Below are positions 35,265-47,382 of a DNA stretch of 64,000 nt, piece by piece. Source of the stretch: Acinetobacter shaoyimingii (lineage in GTDB: Bacteria > Pseudomonadota > Gammaproteobacteria > Pseudomonadales > Moraxellaceae); NCBI RefSeq assembly GCF_011578045.1, contig NZ_CP049801.1, forward strand, positions 62,001 through 126,000. The letters run 5' to 3'. Both the position numbers and the translations under genes were made by a program. Under the pieces are notes generated by a model. That model had not been told where the DNA came from, made no database searches, and saw only the letters and a program-made list of their open reading frames with translations. Each line of letters begins with the position of its first letter. Position 1 is the first letter of the stretch.

Positions 35265-35849
35265 ATGTCGCACACTTCAACATTTGAAGTCCTAGATGGA
35301 CAGTTACAAGGTGCACGACAAATTGCTACTCCCAATTTTAATCAGCGACCAGAACACACCGATATTCAATTGGTTGTGATTCATAATATTAGTTTGCCGC
35401 CATCTCAATTTGGCGGGGGCTATATTGAACAATTTTTTCAAAATCAATTGGATTGGTCAGCACATCCTTATTTTCAAACCATTGAAGGCATGCAAGTCTC
35501 AGCGCATTTACTGATCTTGCGTACAGGTGAAGTGCTCCAATTTGTGAACTTCAATGATCGTGCATGGCATGCTGGTCGCTCAAGTTATTTGGCGCATAAA
35601 GAATGTAATGATTATTCGATTGGTATTGAACTCGAAGGCAGTGATGATACTGATTTTGAAGAGATTCAATATCAAGTGCTTGCCAATGTGGTCGCAACCC
35701 TGCAAGCCGTATATCCAAAAATTGGACCTCATATTGCAGGGCATTCAGATATTGCTTCGGGACGCAAAACCGATCCAGGCCCACATTTTCAATGGGTACA
35801 TTTTAGAGAATTATTATCTAAGGCGAAGCAGCATAAAAAAACAGCATAA
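35265..35849 (+). CDS. ampD: 1,6-anhydro-N-acetylmuramyl-L-alanine amidase
   Basis: A 194-residue cytoplasmic zinc amidase that splits anhydro-muropeptides during peptidoglycan recycling; its loss in other species derepresses AmpC beta-lactamase via AmpR. Metal-site and catalytic residues are visible in VVIHNIS, SAHLLI with NDRAWHAGRSS, IGIELEGSD and HSDIASGRKTDPGPHF. The ATG at 35265 has AAGGAG a few bases upstream; the ATG at 35241 in the same frame is less likely. It fits with mupP in a cell that recycles muropeptides. No ampC or ampR is in the window. Confidence 0.96.
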   Translation: MSHTSTFEVLDGQLQGARQIATPNFNQRPEHTDIQLVVIHNISLPPSQFGGGYIEQFFQNQLDWSAHPYFQTIEGMQVSAHLLILRTGEVLQFVNFNDRAWHAGRSSYLAHKECNDYSIGIELEGSDDTDFEEIQYQVLANVVATLQAVYPKIGPHIAGHSDIASGRKTDPGPHFQWVHFRELLSKAKQHKKTA

Positions 35850-35924
35850 CTTTTATCATTAAACAACGAAATTTGATCGAAGTTTCATTACAATAGCTTC
35901 ATTCTTTTAGTTTGGTGAATAACG

Positions 35925-37466
35925 ATGGCGCTTTGGCGATCCACCTTTATTGTCAGTGCAATGACGATGTTATCGCGATTTTTAGGGCTTGCGCGTGATG
36001 TTGTTTTGATGAATGTTTTTGGTGCTGGAAAAGAGTTAGATACTTTTTTAGTGGCCTTTCGTATTCCCAATTTTTTCCGAAGGTTATTTGCCGAAGGGGC
36101 TTTTTCTCAAGCTTTTATTCCAGTTTTAACTGAATATAAAACCACAAAATTACATGCTGAAGTGCAGATTCTCATTAGTCGAGTTTTTGGCTGTCTATTG
36201 ACGGTTATGAGCTTGCTTACTTTGGTCTGTATGGTCATCGCCCCCGTGATTTTATATATGTATGCACCAGGTTTTCATGGTGATCCTGTTAAATTTGATT
36301 TGGCTGTAGATTTATTTCGGTTAACCATTCCTTATCTTTTATTTATGTCACTGACGGCTTTTGCCAGCAGTATCTTAAATAGTTATGGGTCATTCACCAC
36401 ACCTGCATTTGCACCTGTTTTACTCAATATCGCGATGATCGCAGGGGCGTGGTGGCTGACTCCGTATATGGCAGAACCGATTATGGCTCTCGGTTGGGCT
36501 GTGGTGGTTGCAGGGATATTGCAATTGGCACTGCAAATTCCTGAGCTATGGAAGAAAAAATTACTGATACCACCAAAGGTCGATTTTAAACATGAGGGTG
36601 TTGATCGAATCTTAAAATTGATGCTACCAGCATTATTTGGTGTCTCAGTGACACAGATTAATTTATTGCTTAACACCATTTGGGCTTCATTTATGCAGAC
36701 GGGCTCGGTGTCATGGCTGTATACCGCTGAACGGATGACTGAACTGCCTTTAGGGCTGATTGGCGTGGCAATTGGTACGGTGATTTTACCAGCCTTGTCT
36801 TCGCGTCAAGCAGAGCAAGATGTGAATAAATTTAAGCAAATGCTCGACTGGGCAGCTCGTGTGATTGTCTTTGCTGGTGTGCCTGCCAGTATTGCGCTGT
36901 TTATGTTGTCGACCCCTATTATTCAAGCATTGTTTCAACATGGTGAATTTGACCTGCGTGATACTCAAATGACGGCATTGGCTTTGCAATGTATGAGTGG
37001 CGGTGTCTTGGCCTTTATGTTGATTAAGGTTTTTGCCCCAGGTTTTTATGCGATTCAAGATACCAAAACCCCAGTTCGTGTTGGGTTGATGGCGGTCGCA
37101 GCCAATGCCATGATTAATGTGGCGTTATTGGGTGTTTTTCATCTAATTGGATGGCAAGAAAAGCACATGGCTTTGGCGATTGCATCCTCTGGTTCTGCAT
37201 TGGTCAATGCAGGCATGTTGTATTATTACTTACATACACGCGATATCTTTAAGTTTGGCGCACATTGGAAAAAGTTAGCACTTCAATATGCGGTGGGTAA
37301 TGTCGTGATGATCCTCGCATTGTGGTATGGCTTAACTTGGTACGATGGCACTGTTGCACCATGGATGCGAATTATTGAAGTGGTGGTTTTATGTGTTGTT
37401 GGTGTGATTGCTTATGCAATCGGTCTATTAGGCTCTGGATTTAGACCTCGACATCTTAAACATTGA
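35925..37466 (+). CDS. murJ: Lipid II flippase MurJ
   Basis: A 513-residue polytopic protein (about 14 transmembrane helices) of the MOP superfamily that flips lipid II for peptidoglycan synthesis. The N-terminus MALWRSTFIVSAMTMLSRFLG followed by RIPNFFRRLFAEGAFSQAF is the MurJ/MviN signature, including the essential arginines. A further conserved region is YTAERMTELPLGLIGVAIGT. It follows ampD by 75 bases and may be co-transcribed. The nadC-ampD-murJ-FKBP order is the left border of Acinetobacter capsule loci. Confidence 0.97.
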   Translation: MALWRSTFIVSAMTMLSRFLGLARDVVLMNVFGAGKELDTFLVAFRIPNFFRRLFAEGAFSQAFIPVLTEYKTTKLHAEVQILISRVFGCLLTVMSLLTLVCMVIAPVILYMYAPGFHGDPVKFDLAVDLFRLTIPYLLFMSLTAFASSILNSYGSFTTPAFAPVLLNIAMIAGAWWLTPYMAEPIMALGWAVVVAGILQLALQIPELWKKKLLIPPKVDFKHEGVDRILKLMLPALFGVSVTQINLLLNTIWASFMQTGSVSWLYTAERMTELPLGLIGVAIGTVILPALSSRQAEQDVNKFKQMLDWAARVIVFAGVPASIALFMLSTPIIQALFQHGEFDLRDTQMTALALQCMSGGVLAFMLIKVFAPGFYAIQDTKTPVRVGLMAVAANAMINVALLGVFHLIGWQEKHMALAIASSGSALVNAGMLYYYLHTRDIFKFGAHWKKLALQYAVGNVVMILALWYGLTWYDGTVAPWMRIIEVVVLCVVGVIAYAIGLLGSGFRPRHLKH

Positions 37467-37492
37467 ATTGTTTATGAATAAATTTCTGCATA

Positions 37493-37520
37493 AAAAAACC
37501 GCATCATGGATGCGGTTTTT
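37493..37520. terminator. Bidirectional terminator after murJ and FKBP
   Basis: An A-run plus CCGCATC pairs with GATGCGG plus a T-run around ATG. It serves both convergent genes. Confidence 0.9.
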
Positions 37521-37532
37521 TCTTGAAATGGA

Positions 37533-38219
37533 TTATTGAACTTTTAATAATTCAACATCAAAAATCAGCGTGCTGTTCGGTGCAATTGAGTCACCAGAAC
37601 CCATTTCGCCATATGCCAATTTGGCAGGAATAAACAAACGATATTTTGAGCCTTCCTTCATGAGTTGTAAGCCTTCAGTCCAACCAGGAATCACTTGGCT
37701 GACTTGAAACTCTACAGGTTGGTTACGTGCAATTGAACTGTCAAAAACTGTACCGTCAAGTAAACGACCTTCATAATCTACTTTGACTTTTGATTTTGCA
37801 GATGGAGTTTTGCCATTACCTGCTTTCAACACTTGATACTGTAATCCACTTGGACGAGTCACGATGCCAGCTTGTTTAGCATTTTTCTCTAAGAATACTC
37901 GACCAGCTTCTAAATTTTCAGCAGCAACTTTTTTGAAGGCTTCAAGTTGTTTTGCATCATTTTGTTTTTTGTACTGAGACAGAGCTTTGGCCATGTCTTC
38001 ATCACTTAAGTCGGATTTTTGGCCTGTGTAGCCTTGTTTCAATCCATTGATAAATGCATCTAAATTAATTTCTTTTAATGTTTCTGCATTTGTACGCCCC
38101 ATCACATAGCCATAGCTATAGCCTAGCTGATCTTTTTGAGGGCTTTTGTTGCTTACTGTTGCTGCGAAACTGGTTGATGTTAAAGCAGCGATCGTTGTTG
38201 CGATTAATATTTTTTTCAT
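37533..38219 (-). CDS. fkpA: FKBP-type peptidyl-prolyl isomerase (FkpA/Mip type)
   Basis: A 228-residue periplasmic chaperone and prolyl isomerase. A Sec signal peptide (MKKILIATTIAALTSTSFA) precedes the helical dimerisation domain with the GYSYGYVMG motif, then the FKBP domain from about residue 120: [38 protein letters not shown] and PAKLAYGE. The start at 38219 (second of two ATGs) has better ribosome spacing. It is transcribed leftward, away from the capsule genes, and is the conventional left landmark of the Acinetobacter K locus. It helps fold exported proteins; a link to capsule synthesis is not established. Confidence 0.88.
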   Translation of the reverse strand: MKKILIATTIAALTSTSFAATVSNKSPQKDQLGYSYGYVMGRTNAETLKEINLDAFINGLKQGYTGQKSDLSDEDMAKALSQYKKQNDAKQLEAFKKVAAENLEAGRVFLEKNAKQAGIVTRPSGLQYQVLKAGNGKTPSAKSKVKVDYEGRLLDGTVFDSSIARNQPVEFQVSQVIPGWTEGLQLMKEGSKYRLFIPAKLAYGEMGSGDSIAPNSTLIFDVELLKVQ

Positions 38220-38230
38220 CATCAGGATCC

Positions 38231-38256
38231 AAAAAGGAGAGCTAAAGCTCTCCTTA
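38231..38256 (-). terminator. Terminator between the two FKBP genes
   Basis: AAGGAGAGCT (38234-38243) pairs with AGCTCTCCTT (38246-38255). A T-run follows on the minus strand. Confidence 0.8.
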
Positions 38257-38262
38257 TTTTAT

Positions 38263-38973
38263 TTATTTCACTACTTTAATCAGTTCAACATCAAAAATTA
38301 AAGTACTGTTTGGTGGAATTGTGCCAGGAACACCTTGTTCACCATATGCTAAATTGGCAGGGATATAAAGCGTCGCTTTACCACCTTCCTTCATCAGCTG
38401 AAGACCTTCAGTCCAACCAGGAATCACCTGATTGAGTGGGAATTCGATAGGTTCACCACGTTCAACAGAGCTATCAAACACTTTGCCATCTAAAAGCTTT
38501 CCTGTGTAGTGAACTTTTACTACAGAATCTGCTTTAGGTTGTTGTCCCGTACCTGCTTGAGTCACTTTGTACTGTAAGCCAGATTTAGTCGTGGTAACAC
38601 CAGCTTTTTTGGCATTTTCAGTTAAGAAAGTGTCGCTTGATGCTGTAATCGCTTTTGCATCAGTTTCTTGTTTTTTCTGCATTTCTTTTTGGAATTCTAG
38701 ATATGCTGCTTGTAGCTCTTCATCAGTATAGGCACGTGGTTTCTTCGCATGTGCTTGACGAATACCAGTAATAAAAGCATTAACATCCACTTCTGGTGGT
38801 GTTTGGCTTGCAACTTCATAACCTAATGCATAACTAATTTTTTCAACAGGCTTTGCATCTTTTTTTAATTCGCTTTTGGATGCATCAGCAGGGTGTTGCG
38901 TCGCATAATAAATAGGTACAAGTGCAGCTCCGCCTAAAATAACGGCAATAGCGATGGGTAAGGCTTTACTCAT
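38263..38973 (-). CDS. FKBP-type peptidyl-prolyl isomerase, membrane-anchored or exported
   Basis: A 236-residue FkpA/Mip-like PPIase. The N-terminus has a hydrophobic stretch (about 5-25) without an evident signal cleavage, so it may be an uncleaved anchor. A helical Mip-type N-domain ([10 protein letters not shown]) follows, then the FKBP domain with [39 protein letters not shown] and [10 protein letters not shown]. It is similar throughout to the 3' neighbour and evidently arose by duplication. A terminator separates them, so transcription is at least partly separate. The start at 38973 is chosen over an earlier in-frame ATG at 38985. Confidence 0.85.
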   Translation of the reverse strand: MSKALPIAIAVILGGAALVPIYYATQHPADASKSELKKDAKPVEKISYALGYEVASQTPPEVDVNAFITGIRQAHAKKPRAYTDEELQAAYLEFQKEMQKKQETDAKAITASSDTFLTENAKKAGVTTTKSGLQYKVTQAGTGQQPKADSVVKVHYTGKLLDGKVFDSSVERGEPIEFPLNQVIPGWTEGLQLMKEGGKATLYIPANLAYGEQGVPGTIPPNSTLIFDVELIKVVK

Positions 38974-39102
38974 GAGGATTCCCAATTTCTTAATCTAAAA
39001 TAGAGCTAATTTTTTGTTTATAGCTTGACACCCTTAGCATATAACGTCTTCTTCAGAAACGATATAGCAATTAAATCAAATCAACGAAAAATAGACATCT
39101 GG

Positions 39103-39138
39103 AAAAAAAGCCAGACGATTGTCTGACTTTTTTTTGAT
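39103..39138 (-). terminator. Terminator of the wza-wzb-wzc operon
   Basis: A-run, AGCCAGAC against GTCTGACT (one mismatch) around GATT, then T-run on the minus strand, just after the wzc stop. Confidence 0.75.
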
Positions 39139-39160
39139 TTTAAAAAATTAAATTTTAAGT

Positions 39161-41347
39161 CTAATCATCTTGTTTTGATGATTTGTAGGCATAACTGTAT
39201 CCATAGCCATATCCACGATTTACACGTTGGATATCGTTGAGGATAAAGCCGTTGACTTTAACACTGGCTTGCTCAAAACGATTCAACACAAGCTCTAACT
39301 CTTTCATATGTGTTTTAGCATAACGAGCGATAACCAAATTTACTCCGGCGTGTTGCGCGATAATCACACCATCAGTCACAGCAAGGACAGGTGGAGTATC
39401 TATCAGGATGTGATCGTATATCTCAGAAAGTTTAGCTAACATATCTGTGAATTTTTGAGTACCCAGTAACTCTGATGGATTCGCAGGACTCTTACCACGT
39501 GTAATCACAGAAAGATTAGGGACTTCCGTCGATTGAATGATCGAGGTCAATTCTAATTGTCCATTTAAGTAATTCGATAAACCTTTTTGGTTATCTTTAT
39601 TGAAATACTTATGTAGATAACCACGACGTAAGTCGGCATCGATCACCAAGACTTTTTTATCACTTTGAGACAGGATCACCGCAAGGTTGGTCGAGATAAA
39701 TGATTTCCCTACCTCAGGTGCTGGGCCTGACACCATAATGATATTGTTTTTTGCTGTAGTGAGCGCAAATTGAATTGCGGTACGCATACTGCGCAAGCTC
39801 TCAATGGCAACATCATCTGAATTTTGTAGCGCTAAAATAGGAATATGTTTTTTCTTCTTAAAGGCTTTAATTCGACTTTCTTGCACAAGTGAACGCGGTA
39901 CTGTTGAGTAAACAGGCAATGCAAATGTATTTTCAATTTGGCTAACGTCTTTAATCCCAGAACGTAAGATGTTACGCAGTAGTGCTGCAAGCACACCAAT
40001 GAAACCGCCAATAAAGATCGAAAGCAATAGGATCATCAATTTTTGCGGTTTAATCGCATTTACAGGTTCAACAGCATTATCCACAATACGAACGTTACCA
40101 ATCTCACCCGCTTTAGCAATACGAAGCTGTTGGTAAGAGTTAAGTAAGGCAGTATAAAGTTGTTGTTTCACTTCGACTTCACGAAACAGTTGTAAGTAAC
40201 GACGTTGTAAATCAGGCAAACCTTTAAGAGTATCGTTCAAAGCAGCAATTTTGCCATTGATGACCGCCAATTGAGCCACCATTTGTTTCATAACAGGATG
40301 TTCATTGGTATATTTTTCTGACATCTCCGCAAGTTTTTGCTCAATTTCTACTTTTGAGGTTTCAAGCGTAATACTTTGCGATAAATACAGTTCGGATTCT
40401 TTGGTGACATCGACGGTATTAAATTCTTGACGGAACTTGTTAAATTCACGTTCTGCCAGATCCAGCTGTTGCTTGAGTTCTGGGAGTTGCTCATCAAGGA
40501 ATTTTAAAGTTTGTGCCGTTTCAGCTGAACGACGTTCAATGTTTTGTTGACTATAAGCAATCAAAATCGCATTCAGTACTTTGGTGATATGTTCTTTATC
40601 TGTACCTTGATAAGTTAAACCTAAAACACCAGTCAATTTTCCTCGTTCAATCACTGAATAATTCATCAGCACAGATTTGATCGCTTCAGGCATGGATTGA
40701 CTGGTAATTTGATATTCACCGTTTAATGGATTTGAGCTGAAAATGGCCATTTTCCAAGTGCCATATTCATTTACAGTTTGGAATTTATGGTTCAATTTAC
40801 CCGAAACAATAACTTTATCAGTTTCTGGGTCAATTAAATTAAATTCAGTATCATTGAATTGTAAGGTTAAGGTTTGATCTAAATATTTTGAAGGTATTTC
40901 GAATTCGCGAATATCAAATGATTTTTGATCATCTGTAAAGACTACTGATTTAAACTGATATTCAGTTTCATATGGGTTTTTATCGATGAGACGATTAAAA
41001 AAAGAATTTTTATCACCAGTAATCACAATATTCAGATTGAGTGCTTTAATCACTTGGCCAAGGACTAAGCGAGATTTAAGAATCTCAATCTCGGCTTGAG
41101 ACGGTTGTTTTTGCTCGATGACCGTAGACAGCTCGCCTAAAAGCGCAGCAGATGCCCCTTTATTTTCTTCAACCTGAACAAGTGCATCAACAGCGTAAAT
41201 ATTAGGTGTAGTTTTTAAATACAACAATGCGCAGATCATACTTAAAATGATGCACAAGGAAATCAGTTTCCATTGAGCAATTAATGAAAATAGTAGCTCT
41301 TTCAGGTCAACTGCATCTTCAGCATGAGTTTCGGTATTTTGGTTCAT
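39161..41347 (-). CDS. wzc: Capsule export tyrosine autokinase Wzc
   Basis: A 728-residue inner-membrane polysaccharide co-polymerase with a cytoplasmic BY-kinase domain. An N-terminal Wzz-type transmembrane helix (about 25-45), a long periplasmic coiled-coil domain, a second helix near 440-460 and a C-terminal kinase occur in order. Walker A is SGPAPEVGKSF, the A' motif is VLVIDADLRRG, and Walker B is HILIDTPP. The C-terminal tail has a tyrosine cluster (GYGYGYSYAY), the expected autophosphorylation site. Phosphorylation cycling controls chain length and export. Wzb removes the phosphates. It is the last gene of the leftward wza-wzb-wzc operon. Confidence 0.96.
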   Translation of the reverse strand: MNQNTETHAEDAVDLKELLFSLIAQWKLISLCIILSMICALLYLKTTPNIYAVDALVQVEENKGASAALLGELSTVIEQKQPSQAEIEILKSRLVLGQVIKALNLNIVITGDKNSFFNRLIDKNPYETEYQFKSVVFTDDQKSFDIREFEIPSKYLDQTLTLQFNDTEFNLIDPETDKVIVSGKLNHKFQTVNEYGTWKMAIFSSNPLNGEYQITSQSMPEAIKSVLMNYSVIERGKLTGVLGLTYQGTDKEHITKVLNAILIAYSQQNIERRSAETAQTLKFLDEQLPELKQQLDLAEREFNKFRQEFNTVDVTKESELYLSQSITLETSKVEIEQKLAEMSEKYTNEHPVMKQMVAQLAVINGKIAALNDTLKGLPDLQRRYLQLFREVEVKQQLYTALLNSYQQLRIAKAGEIGNVRIVDNAVEPVNAIKPQKLMILLLSIFIGGFIGVLAALLRNILRSGIKDVSQIENTFALPVYSTVPRSLVQESRIKAFKKKKHIPILALQNSDDVAIESLRSMRTAIQFALTTAKNNIIMVSGPAPEVGKSFISTNLAVILSQSDKKVLVIDADLRRGYLHKYFNKDNQKGLSNYLNGQLELTSIIQSTEVPNLSVITRGKSPANPSELLGTQKFTDMLAKLSEIYDHILIDTPPVLAVTDGVIIAQHAGVNLVIARYAKTHMKELELVLNRFEQASVKVNGFILNDIQRVNRGYGYGYSYAYKSSKQDD

Positions 41348-41365
41348 AATCGTTATATCTAAAGG

Positions 41366-41794
41366 TTAAATATAGGGTTGCCAATCTGCAATACAGCTTT
41401 GAATTAACGTACACGCTTCATCAAAGACCAATTGTTCATGTTGAAAAGGATCAGCGACATTTTTATTTTGCCAGTGGCCCAATCTAAAGGTTTTACCGGT
41501 AGAAAAAGACCATTTTTGTTCTATATGTTTTAGTTGATTTTGGCTCATGACTAAAACTAAATCTGCCTGACGTATTAAGTCAGCAGTTAGTTGCTTCGCC
41601 ACGTGATTTTTTAGCTCAATGTTATAACGTGACATGGCTGTTATTGCTTTTTGGTCTGCTGGATGCCCCACTAAAGCGGATATACCCGCAGATTCAATAT
41701 GCAAATGTGGGTATTTTTGCCTAAGAAAATATTCAGCCATAGGACTACGGCAAATATTTCCGACACATACCACTAAAATATTCCCAATCTTCAT
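41366..41794 (-). CDS. wzb: Low-molecular-weight protein tyrosine phosphatase Wzb
   Basis: A 142-residue cytoplasmic phosphatase of Wzc. The P-loop is C-x5-R: VCVGNICRS with the nucleophile Cys10 and Arg16. The general acid aspartate lies in NVADPFQ. The start codon overlaps the wza stop by one base (TAATG), so translation is coupled. The wzc start follows 18 bases downstream of its stop. Its counterpart kinase is the adjacent Wzc. Confidence 0.95.
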   Translation of the reverse strand: MKIGNILVVCVGNICRSPMAEYFLRQKYPHLHIESAGISALVGHPADQKAITAMSRYNIELKNHVAKQLTADLIRQADLVLVMSQNQLKHIEQKWSFSTGKTFRLGHWQNKNVADPFQHEQLVFDEACTLIQSCIADWQPYI

Positions 41795-42903
41795 TACTGA
41801 CCTAAACGATCAAAGTTGTAAAGGAAACTTGAGAATGGAATAACTTGGTTGACGACACGCTGCCAACGCGTTAAGCCTGTTGCATCCACATACACAATAT
41901 CGTTACTTCGCATATTGAATTGGTTTGCAAGCCCAAAATCACCAATACTCTTCAGATTTAAGTGATAGATCTGGGTTGTCCGATCTACTGGATTGGTGCG
42001 TACGACATAGATTTTACTTTTGTTTGCTGAGTTAGGGTTGAGACCTAAGCTTTCACCCAAAACATCGCTCAAGGACATGCCTTGGTCACGTAGAGGGAAG
42101 GATTGGTTTTTGGTCGCTTCACCCATCACATAAATTTTCTGATTTTCACGATTATTGACGTAAATCGTGTCATTCGGTTGTATCAGTAAATTATGTAACG
42201 AGAAACCAAGCTTCTCCAACTCAATGTTATTCAGTTCATAAGATCTGCCTTGGCGAACAAGGGTAATGGAAGCACTATTTCCTAATTGGGTATTTACACC
42301 CCCTGCAAGACCTAAAGCGGTATAAACACTTGTCGGTTGATCGTTTAAAGTGTACTGACCGCCCTTCATCACATTACCTTGTACTGAGTAACGTTGCCCT
42401 TGGTATGAAAGCACACGAACAATCACATCAGGCGTTTTTAAATAACGTGCAAGTTGACTTTTTATATCTCGGTTTACTTGATGAACGGTTTTTCCTGAAA
42501 CTTTAACTCGACCGATAATTGGAAAGTCGATATACCCATTTTGATCAATTTGATAACCGACCGATTGGGCTGTTTCAACATTATTAATCCCAATCGTATT
42601 GGTTGGTGGAGTGATTTCAGGGTATGCCCATAAGTATATTGATAAAATATCACCTGGCGTAAGTGTGTAGCTTTTATGCTTACTTTGGAAAAGGTGAGCG
42701 AAATCCTGCCGAGAATTCATATCAGCAACTTGAATAGAAGGCATAGTCTCTTGTGTCAGCTTGATTACACTAGCATTTGTACCTAGATCGGTTTGAAAAT
42801 TACCTTCTTTAGGTAAATCATAAGTTTGTAACCCCGATGTAATAGCACAAGAAGAATTGAGTAAACTTATAATGATAAGTAATTGAAATTTATGCGATCT
42901 CAC
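41794..42903 (-). CDS. wza: Outer-membrane polysaccharide export lipoprotein Wza
   Basis: A 369-residue outer-membrane export channel. The GTG at 42903 is chosen because AGGA lies six bases upstream and it gives a normal lipoprotein signal (MRSHKFQLLIIISLLNSSC) with the lipobox LNSSC. A TTG at 42930 is less likely. The poly-export domain carries LTPGDILSIYLWAYPEIT and DQNGYIDFPIIGRVKVSGKTV, followed by SLBB-type repeats (VSVQGNVMKGGQYTL and VYVMGEAT regions). Wza octamers take the polymer from the Wzc/Wzy machine across the outer membrane. It is the first gene of the leftward export operon and divergent from gna. Confidence 0.93.
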   Translation of the reverse strand: MRSHKFQLLIIISLLNSSCAITSGLQTYDLPKEGNFQTDLGTNASVIKLTQETMPSIQVADMNSRQDFAHLFQSKHKSYTLTPGDILSIYLWAYPEITPPTNTIGINNVETAQSVGYQIDQNGYIDFPIIGRVKVSGKTVHQVNRDIKSQLARYLKTPDVIVRVLSYQGQRYSVQGNVMKGGQYTLNDQPTSVYTALGLAGGVNTQLGNSASITLVRQGRSYELNNIELEKLGFSLHNLLIQPNDTIYVNNRENQKIYVMGEATKNQSFPLRDQGMSLSDVLGESLGLNPNSANKSKIYVVRTNPVDRTTQIYHLNLKSIGDFGLANQFNMRSNDIVYVDATGLTRWQRVVNQVIPFSSFLYNFDRLGQ

Positions 42904-43434
42904 TAAAATTCCTATTTTTAATAATTCCAATATTTTAAATATGTTAAATCATAATTATTTAACAAGTATATAATAGTTTCAAAATAAAATATATAACGCT
43001 AAAATGTATTACATACAGTCAAGGGAAATAAACTAAACACATTACTTATAAAATAAATATGGGTGTTTGGTGATTTTAATATTAATTTTGTATAAAACTT
43101 GTAAATAAATATTGGTGTAACATTTATGCAATTTATATCTTTTTAAATAAGTGCTTTTATATTAAACCTACATAATTGGTCTGATTTTATTGGTTTAATT
43201 AAATTGTGAGTTCTGTGTAAAATTATTATATTCAAAGTAAAAAGTGTAGTTTTTGTGATTATGATTAAATAATTATTAATCAAAATATTAATACACTATT
43301 ATGAAATATTGAACTGTTTTTTTGAAATAAAATTAATGAATTTTAAATATAAAATAAGATTTTCTGCTATATTATTAAATTGCTGACTTATTAGATCGCA
43401 TTTATAAACTGTATAAGATAAGGCTTAGGTACGA
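42904..43434. promoter_or_regulatory. Divergent regulatory region, wza / gna
   Basis: 531 very AT-rich bases between the export operon and the sugar-synthesis operon, which must hold the promoters of both. No RfaH-type ops element (GGCGGTAG) or JUMPstart was found. Several TATAAT-like elements occur, but none can be assigned confidently among so many AT-rich matches. Confidence 0.55.
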
Positions 43435-45704
<2,270 letters not shown>

Positions 45705-45715
45705 TAAGGAAGTGC

Positions 45716-46300
45716 ATGATGGGTTTTTATCAACATGAAAGTGCAATTGTCGATGAGGGTGCTCAAATTGGTGAGAACTCTCGTGTCTGGCATTTTGTCC
45801 ACGTCTGTGGTGGAGCTAAGATTGGTCAGGGAGTCTCTTTAGGTCAAAACGTTTTTGTGGGTAATAAAGTTTTGATTGGAGACCATTGCAAGATCCAAAA
45901 CAACGTCTCTGTCTATGACAATGTGACCTTGGAAGAGGGGGTATTTTGTGGACCAAGTATGGTGTTCACAAATGTATATAACCCTCGTTCTTTGATTGAG
46001 CGTAAAGATCAGTATCGCAACACTTTAGTCAAAAAAGGCGCAACGTTAGGTGCAAACTGTACCATTGTGTGTGGTGTGACGATTGGTGAATATGCCTTTG
46101 TGGGTGCGGGTGCTGTCATTAATAAAGATGTACCTGCGTATGCACTCATGGTGGGTGTGCCAGCAAAACAGATTGGTTGGATGAGTGATTTTGGCGAGCA
46201 ATTGGATTTGCCACTTGTAGGTGATGCGGAAGCTGTATGTATTCATACGGGCGCCGTCTATCGATTGAATGGCAAACTTTTGACAAAGCAGGACTCATAA
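45716..46300 (+). CDS. dgaB: N-acetyltransferase for 3-amino uronic acid (WbpD/DgaB-like)
   Basis: A 194-residue left-handed beta-helix acyltransferase. Hexapeptide repeats are evident, for example [21 protein letters not shown] and [19 protein letters not shown]. It resembles WbpD, which N-acetylates the 3-amino group formed by the neighbouring aminotransferase. AAGGA at 45706-45710 precedes two adjacent ATGs (45716 and 45719), either of which may be used. The stop overlaps the next gene by one base. Confidence 0.88.
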   Translation: MMGFYQHESAIVDEGAQIGENSRVWHFVHVCGGAKIGQGVSLGQNVFVGNKVLIGDHCKIQNNVSVYDNVTLEEGVFCGPSMVFTNVYNPRSLIERKDQYRNTLVKKGATLGANCTIVCGVTIGEYAFVGAGAVINKDVPAYALMVGVPAKQIGWMSDFGEQLDLPLVGDAEAVCIHTGAVYRLNGKLLTKQDS

Positions 46301-47382
46301 TGATTGATTTTATTGATTTAAAGGCTCAACAAGCACGTCTTAAAGATAGAATTGATGCGGGCATACAAAAGGTGCTTACGCACGGGCAGTATATTCTTGG
46401 GCCTGAGGTACAAGAACTAGAAGAAAAACTTGCAGCTTATGTGGGTGCAAAATACTGTGTTACCTGTGCAAACGGTACAGATGCATTGCAAATTGCTCAA
46501 ATGGCTTTCGGCATCGGTCCTGGTGATGAGGTGATTACCCCAGGTTTTACCTATATTGCGACTGCTGAAACTGTGGCGATTTTGGGTGCTAAACCTATTT
46601 ATGTAGATGTTGATCCAAAAACCTATAATTTAGATGTTCAGCAATTGGAAGCCGCAATTACACCACGTACTAAGGCCATTATTCCTGTGAGTCTATATGG
46701 TCAATGTGCTGATTTTGATGCGATTAATGCCATTGCTGCAAAATATAATATTCCAGTGATTGAAGATGCTGCACAAAGTTTTGGGGCAACATATAAAGGT
46801 CGTAAAAGTTGTAATTTAACCACGGTTGCATGTACCAGCTTTTTTCCAAGCAAACCTTTAGGTTGTTATGGGGATGGCGGGGCAATTTTTACCAATGATG
46901 ATGAGCTTGCAAAAGTAATTCGTCAAATTGCACGTCATGGACAAGACCGTCGCTATCATCATATTCGTGTGGGAATGAACAGCCGTTTAGATACGCTACA
47001 AGCGGCAATTTTATTGCCTAAACTTGAAATTCTTGATGAAGAAATTCAAGCACGTCAACGTGTTGCTGAAATCTACACATCATTATTTAATGATGCTGGA
47101 ATTATAACTACACCGTTTATAGAACAATATAATCAAAGTGCTTGGGCACAGTACACGATTCAAGTTGACGGTCGTACTGAACTGCAGGAAAAGTTGAAAG
47201 CAGCAGGTATACCGACAGCAGTGCATTATCCAATTCCATTGAATAAACAGCCTGCTGTTGCAGATGTGAATGCAGTTTTACCAATCGGGGATGTGATTGC
47301 TGAACGTGTCATGAGTTTGCCAATGCATCCGTATTTAACTGAACAACAACAACAAGAAATTGTGGCTAATATTCGTAGATGA
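46300..47382 (+). CDS. dgaC: PLP-dependent sugar 3-aminotransferase (WbpE/DgaC-like)
   Basis: A 360-residue DegT/DnrJ/EryC1-family aminotransferase. Landmarks are [14 protein letters not shown] at the start, GTDALQIAQMAFGIGPGDEVI, the EDAAQSFGA segment and the PLP lysine in SFFPSKPLGCYGDGGA. It aminates the 3-keto sugar from the WbpB-like step. The ATG at 46300 overlaps the upstream stop (TAATG), so translation is coupled; an earlier in-frame ATG at 46237 lies inside dgaB. The stop overlaps the next glycosyltransferase by four bases. Confidence 0.92.
   Translation: MIDFIDLKAQQARLKDRIDAGIQKVLTHGQYILGPEVQELEEKLAAYVGAKYCVTCANGTDALQIAQMAFGIGPGDEVITPGFTYIATAETVAILGAKPIYVDVDPKTYNLDVQQLEAAITPRTKAIIPVSLYGQCADFDAINAIAAKYNIPVIEDAAQSFGATYKGRKSCNLTTVACTSFFPSKPLGCYGDGGAIFTNDDELAKVIRQIARHGQDRRYHHIRVGMNSRLDTLQAAILLPKLEILDEEIQARQRVAEIYTSLFNDAGIITTPFIEQYNQSAWAQYTIQVDGRTELQEKLKAAGIPTAVHYPIPLNKQPAVADVNAVLPIGDVIAERVMSLPMHPYLTEQQQQEIVANIRR

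Noticed and set aside
36383..36679. Minus-strand ORF inside murJ
   Set aside because: Reads as an antisense image of membrane-helix codons; no ribosome site.
42904..43434. JUMPstart/ops element for RfaH
   Set aside because: The ops core GGCGGTAG was looked for and not found in this region or in the pgm-kps gap.
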